Assembly: GCF_040412425.1 (NCBI RefSeq)
Contig: NC_089749.1
Location: 41,175,739-41,239,738 of the forward strand
DNA from: Macrobrachium rosenbergii
Taxonomy: Eukaryota > Arthropoda > Malacostraca > Decapoda > Palaemonidae
Length of the DNA: 64,000 bases
Reading direction: 5' to 3'
Shown: positions 11,372-25,282 of the stretch, piece after piece
Layout of the letters: each line of letters opens with the position of its first letter
Position numbering within the stretch: the first letter of the stretch is position 1
Notes under the pieces: generated by a model
Databases searched by the model: none
Told to the model about the DNA's origin: nothing
Seen by the model: the letters and a program-made list of their open reading frames with translations, nothing else
Made by a program: the position numbers and the translations under genes

Positions 11372-12530
11372 TCACTCGCCATAGGAGGTTGGCTGGCACT
11401 TGTGGTAGAAGGTGAGCCTGTACCTAAACCCCTGCTTAGGAACGAAATTCTCGCCTTCAAGAACATCGAGGTGTTGAAATAAGCAGGCAATCTTGTAGGC
11501 CACTTTATGTTTAATTTTGCATGGGAGTTCGTGGGAGGTAAGAGGGTCGGAGCCCATGAGAAACTTGACTCTCTCCACTATGGTGTCTAGCTTCACCGAT
11601 GAGCACAAATTGTAAATCACAACATCTCTTCTCAGGTTTCAGCCGAAGTGATTCACAAATGTTGGGCTTCGGTCCAGTGGGCAATCGTGAGGTTCTTTTC
11701 TTTTTTCTACTTGCTTGTGTCTGCCAGCAACCAATCCCCTCATGATCATTCTCATCCCCCTCCATGATGGGGGGTTGGGGCGGAGAGATAGGGTTCGAAG
11801 ACTCACGAGGGCTGGTGAGCGTCACTGAGATCTATCTTCCACCGAAGGCACTGGGGAGGGAGAGGAGGTTGGAAGTCCATCGGTCCCCTCCAATAGGTCT
11901 ATAGGTGATGTGGGTGCTTCATCCAAGGCAGAGAGGGCAGTTCCCCCCTTGGGAGGTTATGGTCACCTCAACTTCAACCCTCACTTCTCTCATGTTGTTG
12001 GGAGGCGAGGAAATAATAGATGCCTCACTCAAAGGAATCTGGTGGCTTGCTGTACGATTGTCTAATGATTTCTGCACTCCTTTGATTGCATCCAAGATCC
12101 ATGAAAGATTGTTATTTATTTCCACAGTTTTAAGGCTGTCGAACCATTCCTGTAATCCTTTGATCATGTCCCAGATCTGTTAACATTTGTCATGTGCTTC
12201 CTCAATTTTTTCTATGGTTTTGTCAATTTTTTCTGAGAGGGATTTTGCTTTTTAGAAGGCACTTTCTGGCGTATGGTACACTGGAAATAGGCTTAGATCA
12301 GCAGGCCCCTTTGGAGGCAGATTGTAAGGGTCATCGGCATATATTTCCACCAAGCAGGTCCTTAGCCACTTGGTGATATATGATATTTTCTTGAGAGAGG
12401 ATAAGCTTGTCTTGGATCACTCCTGGAGAATGGTTTCTGGTATCAGGTCTTTGCATTTTGTAATTGCAGCATTAATTTCCTTATCGGAGAAGGACTTGAC
12501 GTCAGAACGGTTCGATTGGTATTGTATAAA
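11372..12530 (-). pseudogene. LINE-B ORF1 remnant
   Basis: Directly upstream of the LINE-B endonuclease. Reading leftward: an N-terminal stretch with KSFSDKEINAAITKC, a basic coiled-coil-like segment with SLSEKIDKTIEKIEEAH, LKTVEINNNLSWILDAIKGV, a proline-rich basic linker, and VERVKFLMGSDPLTSHELPC near the C terminus. Several stops and frame changes interrupt it. No zinc knuckle was found. Identification as ORF1 rests mainly on position before ORF2 and on strand; the protein family itself was not recognised. Confidence 0.6.
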
Positions 12531-13491
12531 GTAAAGACACATTGAGAGTACGGGACTTTTGTGTTAGGCAGAGGTATCGTTACGTGCCAGTTGGAGGTTG
12601 GTCAGATGACATTTTTTTGGTAAAGGGTGGGCCAAGCACTAACACATACACAGCACTCTATTACCCATTTCCCAGAGCCAATAGGCTTCAAGAAGTTGTA
12701 ACTTAAAAAATTAAAAATTTCGAAGGCACTGATTGGAGCAGAATGTAGATTAATATACTGTATCTGCAATTACATAATACTATCTGGCTTACACGCCAGG
12801 TATTATGTAGAGACACTATTCATTTTTACGTAACATATCAGCAAAACAGAAATTATCATGCTAACGAACGATACATGTGTATCTAAACCCAAATGACATT
12901 CTGAAGGACTCAGAATGAACACATGGAATACCATAGGCAGTATGTATACTATCTACCATTTCCACCCAAAGGTATTCGATGAAAAATACTCAAGAAAATA
13001 TATAAAGTAAAATACCTATGATTAACTTACACAGACAAACTACCAACTGTATATGATACAGGAACACTCTGGAATAAATATACTAGAACTAACAGAAATC
13101 TTCACGTTCAGTTCTTATCCGATACAACTAATAAAATTACCAAGTAACCTTTTGCTTTTTAATCACACCTATTCCAAATATCATTATACTTATATTACAG
13201 GTTTATAAATGGCTCTCTCACATGAATATAATGAAATACCTCTACGTCCATCAAATGTGTACAGTATACTTCATCAAAATAAATAATTAAGTAACTGAAA
13301 ACCTATATTACAACTATTTATTATTAGCAACTGTATATATTGCACTATGGTGAGTGATAAACTATGAAAATGACATGTTTCATTCAAAATTAATAAGTCC
13401 ATTAAAATGATTATTTCTGATTCAGGTAAGACAGTTTGGACTGATACCAAAACATGAAATTGAACATTTAAGAACTTGAGTTCCACTTATA
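12531..13491. other. AT-rich stretch, nothing recognised
   Basis: No supportable gene or repeat was seen in this segment. Confidence 0.5.
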
Positions 13492-13782
13492 GGCAGTCCT
13501 CGCATATCAGCTGCGCAAGTTAACGCCATTTTGGTGTTACGATGCTTGGCTAACGACATCGTTAACTAGATTTTTGGCAGTGGTAAGCGATTTTTGGTAT
13601 CAGTAACCGCTTTACCGGTGTCGATAAGCGATTTATTGGCACCGATAAAAGGCTAATGGCACTGATAGGCAGTTTATTAGCGCTTGTGACGTCATAAACA
13701 CCATTTATTGCCATTATTATCAGCAATTTTCAGTTATCTGCGCTCAGCTGGGAACGGAACCCCCCACCAACTGGGGACTGCC
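13492..13782. mobile_element. Small inverted-repeat element (MITE-like), 291 bp
   Basis: Begins GGCAGTCC and ends GGACTGCC, a perfect 8-bp terminal inverted repeat. The sequence within has repeated GATAAGCGATTT-like motifs and no coding capacity. A target duplication is not clear (flanks TTATA and AATAA). The superfamily is unknown. Confidence 0.6.
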
Positions 13783-14686
13783 AATAATTACATGGGAAAC
13801 TGTCATCCTTAACTGCACCATTAACTCCTGAAACGGATTAAATACGAATGGACTCACCTACATAAATAATATCCTCCAGAACAGATGTTTCTGAATCCGA
13901 ACATCATAAAACGAGTGTGAATACACGAAAACTACATTTAACTGTTACTTCCTGCACTGCTGGTAACATAACAATGTCATTATAAGACACCAATAAGTAT
14001 TCCGATACAACAAGATAAATATGTAATAATTAGATAATAATGAAATCACCAGTAGCGGTACTAAAACGCACTGCACTTAAAACTGATAATTTATTGCAAC
14101 CCACTAACTGCAATTCATGTTTATTTTTTATAGGAAATTAAATCAAATTAATGTTCCAAGGAATTCTTGTCTATAAAAAGCTTTATACAGGCTTAAATGC
14201 AAATTGTCTCAAAAACAAACAAGATTCTAAAGAATATGTAAGAAAATAAATGTAATCATTAGGAGAACAAATGTAAAAGCTAGGAACAGTTGCATCGGAA
14301 AACTGTTTACACTTACTTCCATCTCATCGCGTTCATTACAATGATCGGGCAGTACGTACTGGTAACCCTTTTGTAACATCAAATGTGCATCAGCCGAGGC
14401 AAATTACTTTCAGGAAACTCCTATTACGTTATAGTGGATTTTTCTTGTTCGCAATAAAAATTTGTTATAGTATCTGTGATAAACTATCATTCTTGCTACT
14501 AACGCGTATATTACACTGATGAACGTTAGGGTTTTGCTTCTCAAAATAAAACTACGATGATAATTATTATTAAAGTTACAATGCTTAATATAAACAATTC
14601 TGTCACCAGTCACATAACTATGATTTTTAGAGAAATTATTTTAAGTGCTTCTTATTGTATTGCCAAAGTTATTATCTTTCTGCATG
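13783..14686. other. AT-rich flank of the piggyBac element, nothing recognised
   Basis: No gene, splice-flanked exon or repeat was identified. Confidence 0.5.
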
Positions 14687-14690
14687 TTAA

Positions 14691-14702
14691 CCCTTAAACG
14701 CC
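14691..14702. repeat. piggyBac left terminal inverted repeat
   Basis: CCCTTAAACGCC, directly after TTAA; pairs with 20705-20716. Confidence 0.9.
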
Positions 14703-14929
14703 GAAGCCCTATTTTCAAAAACGTCTCCCGTATGCCGGCGGCCTCGAGAGGTAGCGCCGAAGCGGAAAAAAGTTTTTCAAAAATCACAGCGCTTAGTTTT
14801 TAAGATTAAGAGTTCATTTTTGGCTCCTTTTTTCTCACTGCCTGAAGTTTAGTATGCAATCATCAGAAATTAAAAAATATCATTATCATATATAAATATT
14901 GGAATATATGACAGCGAAAAAAAACTCGT

Positions 14930-17120
14930 ATATATTTGAATACAAATCGCGCTGTAAGCAAAACGGTTAAAGCTAATGAGTTAATTTTTTTTAGCTGTAT
15001 TGTACACTAAATTGCGATGATTTTGGTATATAACAGATTGTAAAACGATTAAAGCAACACAGAGAAAATATTATCACAAAATGATGCATGAATTCGTAAC
15101 GCGCGGATGTAAAAAAAGTTTTTTCAAAAATTCACCATAAATCAAAATATTGTGCTAGAGACTTTCCAATTGTTTCAAAATTAAGGAAATTGATTGGATA
15201 TTACTAGACTGTAAGTTTTTTAGCTTACAATTGCATTTTTGAACCATTTCGATCGAGTTAAAGTTGACCGAAGATTGATTTTTTCTATTTATCGTTATTT
15301 ATATGAAAATATTACAAAACTGTGAAGAGCTAAAAGAATGATTTATTTTTTGTTGTATTCTACATGAAATTGCGCACATTTTGATGTATAACACTTTATG
15401 TAACGAATATAAAACGGCGAAAAAATTACGGCAAGTTGACTCAAGAAATGACAGGATTTTCAGCGGAGTCCGCGCGCGGAGCGAAGGAAAAAGTTTTTTT
15501 CAAAAATTCACCAAAAATAGAAATTTTGTGCTAGAGACTTTCCGTTTGTTGCAGAATAAAGGTAAATGATTGATTGTTACTAAAATGTAAGAATTTTGGC
15601 CTACGGTTGCGTTTTTCGAGCATTTCGGTCGAGTCAAAGTTGACCGAATGTTAAAATTTTGTCAGTTATCGTGATTTAAATGGAAATATTACAAAACTGT
15701 GAAGAGCTAAAAGAATGATTTATTTTTTGTTGTATTCTACATGAAATTGCGCACATTTTGATGTATAACACTTTATGTAACGAATAATATAAAACGGCGA
15801 AAAAATTACGGCAAGTTGACTCAAGAAATGACAGGATTTTCAGCGGAGTCCGCGCGCGCGGAGCGAAGGAAAAGTTTTTTTCAAAAATTCACCAAAAATA
15901 GAAATTTTGTGCTAGAGACTTTCCGTTTGTTGCAGAATAAAGGTAAATGATTGATTGTTACTAGAATGTAAGAATTTTGGCCTACGGTTGCGTTTTTCGA
16001 GCATTTCGGTCGAGTCAAAGTTGACCGAATGTTAAAATTTTGTCAGTTATCGTGATTTAAATGAAAATATTACAAAACTGTGAAGAGCTAAAAGAATGAT
16101 TTATTTTTTGTTGTATTCTACATGAAATTGCGCACATTTTGATGTATAAAACTTTATGTAACGAATAATATAAAACGGCGAAAAAATTACGGCAAGGTGA
16201 CTCAAGAAATGCCAGGATTTTCAGCGGAGTCCGTCATGGAGCAAAGGAAAAAGTTTTTTTTCAAAAATTCACCAAAAATAGAAATTTTGTGCTAGAGACT
16301 TTCCGTTTGTTGCAAAATGAAGGTAAATGATTGATTGTTATATCACCAGAATATTAGGCCTATTTGCGTTTTCCATAAAAGACGAAGTCAAAATTGACCG
16401 AATATTAAAATTTTATATATATATATATTTAAATGGAAATATTACAAAACTGTGAAGAGCTAAAAGAATGATTTATTTTTTATTGTATTTTACATGAAAT
16501 CACCTTCAAAGTATTCTCCATTTTGATGTAAACACTTTATGTAACGAATAATATAAAACGGCGAAAAAATTACGGAAGTTGACTCAAGAAATGACAGGAT
16601 TTTCATGGAGTCCGTCGTTTTCTTCTGAAAAGTTTTTTCAAAAATTCACCAAAAATAGAAATTTTGTGATAGAGACTTTCCGTTTGTTGCAGAATAAAAA
16701 ATGATAGATTGATACTAGAATGTAAGCAAGATCCAGGTTAGGGAGGGTTTTTAAGTTTGGTCATGCCAAAGTTGACCGAAACTGTTAAAATTTTGTCAGT
16801 TATCGTGATTTAAATGAAAATATTACAAAACTGTGAAGAGCTAAAAGAATGATTTATTTTTGTTGTATTCTACATGAAATTGGAGCACATTTTGATGTAT
16901 AAAACTTTATGTAATGAATAATATAAAACAGCGCAAAAATTACCTTGAGGTGACTCAAGAAATGCAGTTTTTCAGTGAGTCCAAGAATGGCATGACCAGG
17001 AAAAGGTTTTTTCAAAAATTCACCATAAATCGAAATATTGCTGCTAGAGACTTTCCGTTTGTTCCAAAAATGAAGAAAAAGGATTGAATATCAAACCGAA
17101 TATTAGATGCTTACCCAAAA
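14930..17120. repeat. Satellite-like array inside piggyBac, unit about 380 bp
   Basis: About six head-to-tail units. The marker ATTACAAAACTGTGAAGAGC begins at 15311, 15688, 16069, 16441 and 16822, giving spacings of 377, 381, 372 and 381. A degenerate unit precedes the first marker. Each unit carries a CGGCGAAAAAATTACGG block, a GTGCTAGAGACTTTCC block and an inverted pair TCGGTC...GACCGA. Units diverge toward both array edges, with the central two most alike. There is no coding capacity. Confidence 0.92.
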
Positions 17121-17261
17121 AGAGACCTAAATAAAATATATATATAGTATATTAATATATATAATATATATAAGAGTATATATAATTATATATATATACA
17201 TATAAAATATATGACTATTTATCACATCACTTCAAATGGAGAATATATTGAAGGTGATAAG

Positions 17262-17740
<479 letters not shown>

Positions 17741-18049
17741 TTTACTTTGCTAAGAATACATAACTAAAAGGAATGGTTGTGAAAAACTTTGTTTTTGCAT
17801 AAAACGAAATAATATACAAAACACCAATGAATACAGATATATAAAAACTTGCAATAAATATAAAACTAAAAATAAATTCAATGCAGAATACTCACTCGTA
17901 ATCCTGACTCTTCGTTCTGTTCTTGTTTTCTCCCTCCTCCATTGAAGAGTCTTGCATTTTTTTCCTCCCGGCATGACGAGGCACAAGCGGAGGAGGGAGA
18001 TGCGCGCCCTTACTGCTGATGGGCCACACTTCGGCGGCTCGCTGCGCCC

Positions 18050-20270
18050 TCCGGTGTCGCTCGGGTAGGCGCACTCCAGTATATAACCGCAGTGTGGTAC
18101 TTACGGTTACACTCCTCGAACCTGCAAAGTGCTACCTTGCAGGTGCGACAGATGTACCGGGTGTCTCTCCTTCTGCCATTCATATGGCACACCAGCACCG
18201 TTTCTGTTTACGCCCTTCTATGAGCTCCAGTGTGTGATCTCCTGCCTGCAGCCGACACACAGGGTCGACTACCTGACGGGACACTCGAATGCGAGGGAGG
18301 GCAGCAGCATCACCAGGGGCGGCGGCATCATCCAGGGCGGCGGGATCATCAAGGTCGGCGGCAGGATCAGGAATTCTGAGGTTGGCTCACCTAGCGACAT
18401 CTGCCCTTTCCTCTCGGGGCAGAGCTGGAGCTCGGGGCAGGGGGGCGGCGTTGGAAGGCTACTCCTCTGGGTTGAAGTTTATGAGGGCATTCCCAGCCAC
18501 CTCAAGAAACTGGATGTGGGTCAACCTCCGAGCGTCCGAATTATACCCACAGTAAAGGATGTAGGCATTCTGGAGGACCAACTGAAGGAGGTATTTGACG
18601 AGCTTCTGTGTCCACCTCCTGGTTCTCCTGGCGAAGGGATAATACTGGATGAGTTGATCAAAGAGATCAACTCCTCCCATGTGCCTGTTGTAGTGCCCGA
18701 TGACAGTAGGGCGCTGGACACGAAACTCCTCATATGTAACTCGGCCCTGCCGACGTGTCTTCTTCCGCTGAATGACCTCTTCTTGGATGGGCTCATGACT
18801 CGTCGTAATCATGGGCACGAGTCGGACCCCCTTCCAACAGATGACGAAGACATCTCCCTTCCGCCGCCACTCTGTCTCTCCTCTTGCCAGATGTTGCGGG
18901 TGGCTAGCAAACCTCTTGAGGACATTCGGGGCCTCACGCACCAACTGAAGGGTACCACTGACGTGCACACCTGCTTCATACAGTTCCTGGGCCAGGGATA
19001 CCGAATTATAATAATTATCCATAAACAGGTGGTATCCCTGGTTACGGAAACGATTCACAAGACCGAAGACAGTGTCACGCAGCGTGGAGAAGACCCCAGA
19101 ATACACCAAGAAGTCCACGACGTATCCAGTGTTGGCTTCCGTAATGAAAAATAATTTTACACCATATTTCTTTGGCTTCTTGGGGTTGTACACTTTTATA
19201 CTTAGACGCCCTTTGTATGGCATCATACCCTCATCCAAAGAAAGGTTCTTGGAAGGAACCACGAGAGTCTGGCACCGTTCACGAATGAACTCCAACACTG
19301 GGCGACTAAGATGAGGCGTTCGGGGTTATTCGTATAGCCCTTCGGTTGAAGGCGTTGAAATACCTGTCCAACGCCAGGAAACTATCACGGGGCATAATGC
19401 CGGGCACATTGGGCGTACTTAAAAAAAATTCCGCCTCCAATATTGCCTGACGTCGGCAGCAGGCATCATTCCAAAAAAAATGTGGAGCCCCAAAAAATGC
19501 GCCATGTCCGTGAGGTTGCAGCCCCGCCAGCGATACGACAACGTCGTCTGCAGTTCCTCACAGCAGTACCGAGCGTAATCTGCCGTCTCCGCAACAAGGA
19601 ATTCCAGCAATTCCCGCGTCAGGAAAAGCTGAATGAACCCCAGTGTAGTGAGAGGCACAGGGACGGTCAGTCCAGGTACTGCCGTGAATGGGTGCATGTT
19701 AGGTGGGGTGGGGTCCTCCAACCACCCCTCATCACTTTCGGACGAACGGCCTTCACCCAAGCTGCCGCAACGTTGGGACCTTCTACGGGTTTGCGCTTGT
19801 GCACGCGTGCACGGGCACGTCTTTGCACTCCCACACTCCCAGCTGGGCCGTCTCCTTCACTTTCGGTCTCGTCCCCACCAGCCACAATCGGGGCATCCTC
19901 CTCCTCCAACTCAGACTCTCCCTCATATGCACTAAAACCACTAAATTCTAATTCACTTTCCTCCTGTGGATCCCGTACGGACATTGGGGGCAAATACTCA
20001 TCATCACTGACATCAGGCGTGATGTCCTCATCGCTGGATGACCAGCTGCCACCGAAATCAGGACTTCCCACCTGCTCTCGATCGAGCTCCGACAAGTATT
20101 CGTCTATGTCCTTTTGTTGGAGGCCTCCCAAATGTTTTCGGATGCCCCTCAGGACACCCCGATGCTTCCTAGGGGTCGTAAAAGGCACGGGATGTGGTCC
20201 TGGGTCGGATTCGGTCACATGTGGGCGAACAACACGGCGCTGAGAAGCTGGGTCAGTTTGGTTGCTGGTC
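18050..20270 (-). pseudogene. piggyBac transposase (DDE_Tnp_1_7), broken
   Basis: The best uninterrupted part is 18459-19298 (279 residues). It holds the catalytic aspartates in SLDEGMMPYKGR (residue 22 of that part), LFMDNYYNS (94) and MGGVDLFDQL (211 and 214). N-terminal parts at 19419-20218 include an acidic region and PPNMHPFTAVPGL, typical of the domain start. Downstream, after in-frame stops near 18456 and 18372, comes the C-terminal cysteine-rich domain RYICRTCKVALC...YHT (18060-18200), with a one-base shift near 18190. Further frameshifts lie near 19770, in an A8 run at 19425, and near 19320. All catalytic residues remain but the gene is a pseudogene. The start codon is uncertain. Confidence 0.93.
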
Positions 20271-20511
20271 CTTCTCCAGCATCCCAGTCTAAAACTCGCC
20301 TCACACGCTCACTACCGACAGGCAGTATGCGCCTTTCATGGTCCTGACGGCTTTGTGACATCTCTGCAAACGTCCTGTTGCAGCACGAATATGCAAACAC
20401 TCGCCAAAGTTCTGCAAAACACGATTGCGTCTAAAAATCGCTCCCGCAAGGTCCGACGCTGATGCTATCTGGTGCGAGAAGGAGGGAATTCACGCATGCG
20501 CGTCTGGGCGA

Positions 20512-20521
20512 CGTTTATAAA
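20512..20521 (-). promoter_or_regulatory. Possible TATA box of the piggyBac transposase
   Basis: GTTTATAAAC lies upstream of the transposase on its strand, and a CGCATGCGCG palindrome at 20493-20502 follows within 20 bp. This is a position- and sequence-based guess only. Confidence 0.3.
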
Positions 20522-20637
20522 CAAAACAACAGCTTGATCCGTGAATTCCCAGCATCCCTTAAGGCGCGTAATTTGAAACCTTCCGCAAACTAGGCCTATA
20601 ATTACTTTTCCGCGAATATTTAAAAAAAGCATTTTCA

Positions 20638-20701
20638 GTCGACGTATGCTACGTCCACCTGGCATACGACAGACAATTTTAGTCGACGTATGGTACGTCC
20701 A
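20638..20701. repeat. Two subterminal palindromic repeats of piggyBac
   Basis: Two direct copies of a 20-bp motif at 20638-20657 and 20682-20701. Each contains GACGTA, a 3-bp spacer and TACGTC, a perfect inverted repeat. Such subterminal motifs are plausible transposase binding sites (inference). Confidence 0.7.
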
Positions 20702-20704
20702 TTA

Positions 20705-20716
20705 GGCGTTAAAGGG
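20705..20716. repeat. piggyBac right terminal inverted repeat
   Basis: GGCGTTAAAGGG followed by TTAA; pairs with 14691-14702 with one mismatch. Confidence 0.9.
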
Positions 20717-20720
20717 TTAA

Positions 20721-23700
20721 GCATGGATCCGCCGTTGTAAGGACTAGTGATACATAATTATAAACATTACAATTTGACTTATAATAATGTCTTGATTGTA
20801 ACTCTAGATATTCTAATTATTAGTAAAATAAATTTCACTGCATAAATAAAGAATACTGACAAAAGTACCTGCTGGTTGAATGCAAGAAAAGTTGACAATA
20901 AATAAAAAAAAAGTGGGTCTAAAGACTGCACCATAGAACAATGTTCCTAGGCTGGCCGGCAATAGTTATTAGTACATAAGAACCCGTATATCGTTTTGCA
21001 GTAAAACCTATCAGACTGGCAATACATTAAAGGCAAGTTGTGACAGTCAGCACATACAGTATCCATAATTGTAAATGTGATACCTTGTACCCAACATGAA
21101 CACACTAATTTCATATACTCTGCATAAATCTCATCTAAAAGCAAGGCAGACGTATCTCTCAGCGAACAACCCTTTCTGTCTATTAATCAAAATATGCAAT
21201 GTAATGTTAAAATCCCTTCAACAACTAGCTTTGCATCATAGCCCTGTCTAATGGTAGTCTAAAACTCTTCCTGTGTGTTACCAAATATTTCTTTCCGTAA
21301 TCCATAAAAGAATATGCTTATTGTAACCATTTAATGGGGTCTGTAATTTCATATGTAACTAAAAGATACTCTATTGACTCTTACACCTTTGAAATGCCCG
21401 TAGTGGAAAATATTCCTAATACTGTCACCTTCTATGCCTCTGTTCCTAACACTGCTTTGTTAATACTTGCCAATATGGTAATTGTATGAATACACTATGC
21501 CTGAACATAATTACCTATAAACTCACAAAAAGGAAAACAAGCCAAAACACTTCAAATACATAAAAGTGAGAAGACAAAAAATCCAAGGGGTTAAAATCTC
21601 ACACAATTATAAAGCAAAATGTGTATCCAAGTGCAATGAAAAATATCTGTTGAGGTGTGCATTATGATAAAGCATGAACAATGCAACCCTTCAACTTATC
21701 TTATAAAAGGAGTAGAATACGTTGATAGACACGAGGCTGAGGCAGCTTCAGCGTCGTTAGCAAAACTTCGAAATCTTGCATAGTTGTGTCAATCAAGGTG
21801 AAGGCCACAAAATCAGCAACAGTTCTGAGTTGTAGGGTGAAGATCATCCAACATCTTTGTTGATTTATTTTTGCATGGGTAGAAAACTCCCAGAAGGCAT
21901 CTCATCACAGTGGCGCAACATCTATCGGGAAAATCTATACAATGGCGTGTAGCTAACAGACTAAACCATGGCTGGTTGTTGAAGAGATCGTCAAAGAAAA
22001 GAAACTTATTCAAAGTTGCCCATACCAGTGGTTTTCTTCTTAACTCTTGCACACAGTCAATGGGTTCTTACTGCGATATTCCTGCCACCAAATGTTGCAG
22101 GGTGGTATAATGAATGAGACTCAGTTCTCCCTTTTGTGGTTATTACAAAAGTGCAAAATGGGGGTGATTGTTCAGGCAGTCTCCCCATGAATTCCTCCCA
22201 TCAATCTCTAACTCACGCTATTTCACACAAACTCCACACACTGGTAACCAATTATGGTTTTTCACAATTGTCAAAGAAGATCAATTTATACTAAAGACGA
22301 TAAAGAGGTTACTGGAACATGATCATATATAGTATTTTTCAAGATTTATATATACAGTAAGTGGCAACATATTTTACATATGTAGTCTCATATGTTCTTT
22401 CTTTGTCACTAAGACAGAATGTGTAACACACTAAGAAATCACAGTGAGGTCAAACACAAGAGGTTTACAGAAAAATGCCTTATGCCATGTTTCATCATCG
22501 CAATTTTTTCAACTTTGCAAGACAAAGCTTATCATGTTAATTCAGTCATTTCAGTTATAAGCATATCCTTCATATTCTAATAAAAACTTTTACACAATTA
22601 TGCATTATTAATATGCCACTTTACATGTGCACGGTACCAAGAAAGCCCTCAATACAGAGCGCCACATTATTAGAAACACTTCTGAGGGTTTTCAGTGAGA
22701 ATTCAAAACACCTCTGAACATTTTTAAAGTCCTCCAAAGAAAGACTAGAAAGTTTTCAAAAGGCACCCATGTAAGGATTAATCCTCGCACAAACAAAAAA
22801 TCCAAAAAAAGTCAGAAGACGAACAGCGGTGTGACCCTATTTTCATATTTCCCACTGGTTCAAAGCTGGAAGGATCAGTGACACCAATACCTACCCCTGA
22901 TACCAGTACTGATAACCCTTGGCATGATGCCTAAATGTGTATCATTTCGCCAGATGACAAATACCTCAACGAAAGGAAAATGATGATTGAGGTAAAATAT
23001 GTGGAATTTTTGGGACAGCTGTTTTTCCCAATACAGAATGGTGCATGGTCCCTCCTTCAGGAGGCCATTAAAAGCTGCCAAAGGAGACAGTTATCCTCCT
23101 TGCTAGTATGGCAACAAAAGCCACCGAGGCAACATTTTGCTGTTTTAACGAAGACTATGGTACCTCCACAATACTGGTGACCAGCTTTCTGCCCCTTCAC
23201 TTCATTATCAATTAATCATGTGAAGCTGGAATTTTAAAACTTTGCAGTTACTGGGAAGAATGAGAAAATGGTACAAATAAAGCTCTATTTTCCACTATCC
23301 CATTATCTAGCAACTACACATAAGAATGGACAACACTAGTCCAACATTTGAATGGGAAACGTAACCACTCAATGTTGCCATCCAGGAGTTTGGTTCCAAT
23401 ATGGGACAACCACTTCCAAGTTCCTAGCAAGGTCCCATCTTTTTTCTGTTCTAACCTCATCCACTTTTCTGGAAGTGACTATGATGGAGCTCTCAGAGTC
23501 TTCTAGGGCTGTTTTGGCTGCAGTTGCAAAGACCTTTTTGCAAAACTTAAGGGGCACTCTGTTATTTCCAGTAGCAGCACTCCACGGCCCGAAAAAAATG
23601 ACTACTGCTGCCCAAGTATGTTCACTCAAACCATGTGGGACTTTGCCCACTTCTATTGTTCTGAAAGACATAATAACGAGTCCCTATCACTCGATTTTCA

Positions 23701-24165
23701 TCTTTTGCATAATTTGATCCCTTTACATGTCCTTCAGTATCCAGTTTGCTAATACAAATAAATTCCATCTTCCCTCTGATAATCTGAGATTCTCATGCCA
23801 TTATCCCACTCTTCCTTTGTGCTTGTTACTCTTTTCTTCCCCATGGGTAGAGTATCTTTTTCAACTGTCTTCCAAACAATTTTATTCTATTGTCATTTCT
23901 CTTTTTTAATATCCTTACAAGATGTAATACCAAATATTACTTCTGCAACTTATTGTATGCCCCCTTTCATTGGAGACTTTATTCTATTTTTACTGACACT
24001 ATTTTTTTTGTTCACTTTGACTTCATACCTAGATTTCTATTTCTTAAAACTTTATTCTTTCTTTCATCAATTCAGCCTGTTTCATTATTATTATAAATCG
24101 GTTTGATGTCGAGACAAACTACTAGACCTACAGGATTACACACAGGATTTGTTCTGTTATGCAAA
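20721..24165. other. 3.4 kb with no recognised gene
   Basis: AT-rich. A 100-residue minus-strand reading frame at 23369-23671 (contains TALEDSESSIIVTSRK) and one of 68 residues at 22875-23081 have protein-like composition but matched no family I know and lack clear splice sites. They may be decayed transposon sequence. Nothing else was supportable. Confidence 0.4.
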
Positions 24166-24680
24166 AACAGGTTTTGACGTAGGAAAAACCTATTTTTGGT
24201 AGTCGCTGTTGAGTCCTCAAGGAGTTACCTTCCATGGTCTACCAAAGCTCCATGGTGACCAAACTAATATCAAAGAATTCTCTTCTAGTTGGTCTTTTGG
24301 CCAGGTATTGTGTCGTAATGATTAACATTATAACACATGATGGAGTATGTAAAGGACTCAAAGATAAGAGGGCACTTTCCCTTATCTTCAGCGAAGCTGA
24401 ACCCAGTCTTTCCAATGTCAAATAACCTGCAAGAAAGAGAAGTGACTATTGCGCATGCGCATCCACACTCTTGTTTACAACCGGGCCATTAAAAGACCAA
24501 GGAGCCATTACTCTGTTGGTCAATGCAGGTTGATCCCTTTGCCTAAATCCCATCCCTTTTCGTCAGGGAAGTGGGAGGGTTTTGAGGACTCAACAGCGAC
24601 TACCAAAAACAGGTTATTCCTACGTCAAAACCTGTTTTTTGATAGCGTAATTGCTGTTTCGTCCTCAAGGAGCTTTACAA
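24166..24680. repeat. DIRS-1 3' terminal repeat and internal complementary region
   Basis: 24166-24220 (starts AACAGGTTTTGACGTAGG) is inverted at 24582-24636 (ends CTACGTCAAAACCTGTT). Immediately after, 24637-24680 repeats in direct orientation a variant of the left arm's inner part (GCTGTTTCGTCCTCAAGGAG against GCTGTTGAGTCCTCAAGGAG). A perfect TGCGCATGCGCA palindrome lies between the arms at 24450-24461. Confidence 0.75.
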
Positions 24681-25282
24681 AAGAAATTGACAGATGACAG
24701 ATGACGAAAAAAGGCCTAAGCTCTCTCTTTTTAATCCCAACACCCCAAAGGAAATAACATTTCCGGTCCAAGGTCAAGCCACAGATTTCAAGTCCCATTC
24801 TTTATTCCAAATACTTTTCAGGTTTTGATACCAAGGAACAAGAAACTATGCACGAACTTACATTTTAGGATATAGTTCTACAGTGGCTTACCTAAGTATG
24901 CTGGGTTTTGTTGTAGTACTGTCACCCATCTCCCAGCGATAGTTAGCATACTCACCGTCAATATGACCCCTGGTTTTCTGCCACAGCACCTAGGGGTTAA
25001 GACTAACTATGCCACCTACTGATACACAGTGTAGTCAAATTTGTTCGAACATGTGGCAATGATTTAACTGATGACCACCCTATACATTTGGAGACTTCTT
25101 TGAATGAGACATTTCTGAAGAAGGCCAAAGACGTACTTTCCCAACATCATGTGACCTATGGAAAGAGTGTGGATTTCCCTTTTTAATGAGAAAACACTAC
25201 AATCATTCTCAGTCTTTGTAGGGAGTGTGGTTAGTTTGTGTTAGGGTGTAGGAATGATGGGCCAGGGGACAATAATAATTGG

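Noticed and set aside
18129..19154. 341-residue plus-strand open frame
   Set aside because: Antisense to the piggyBac transposase, whose motifs are clear on the minus strand.
23369..23671. 100-residue minus-strand frame as a host exon
   Set aside because: Composition is protein-like, but there is no convincing acceptor/donor pair and no family recognised; left as unassigned.
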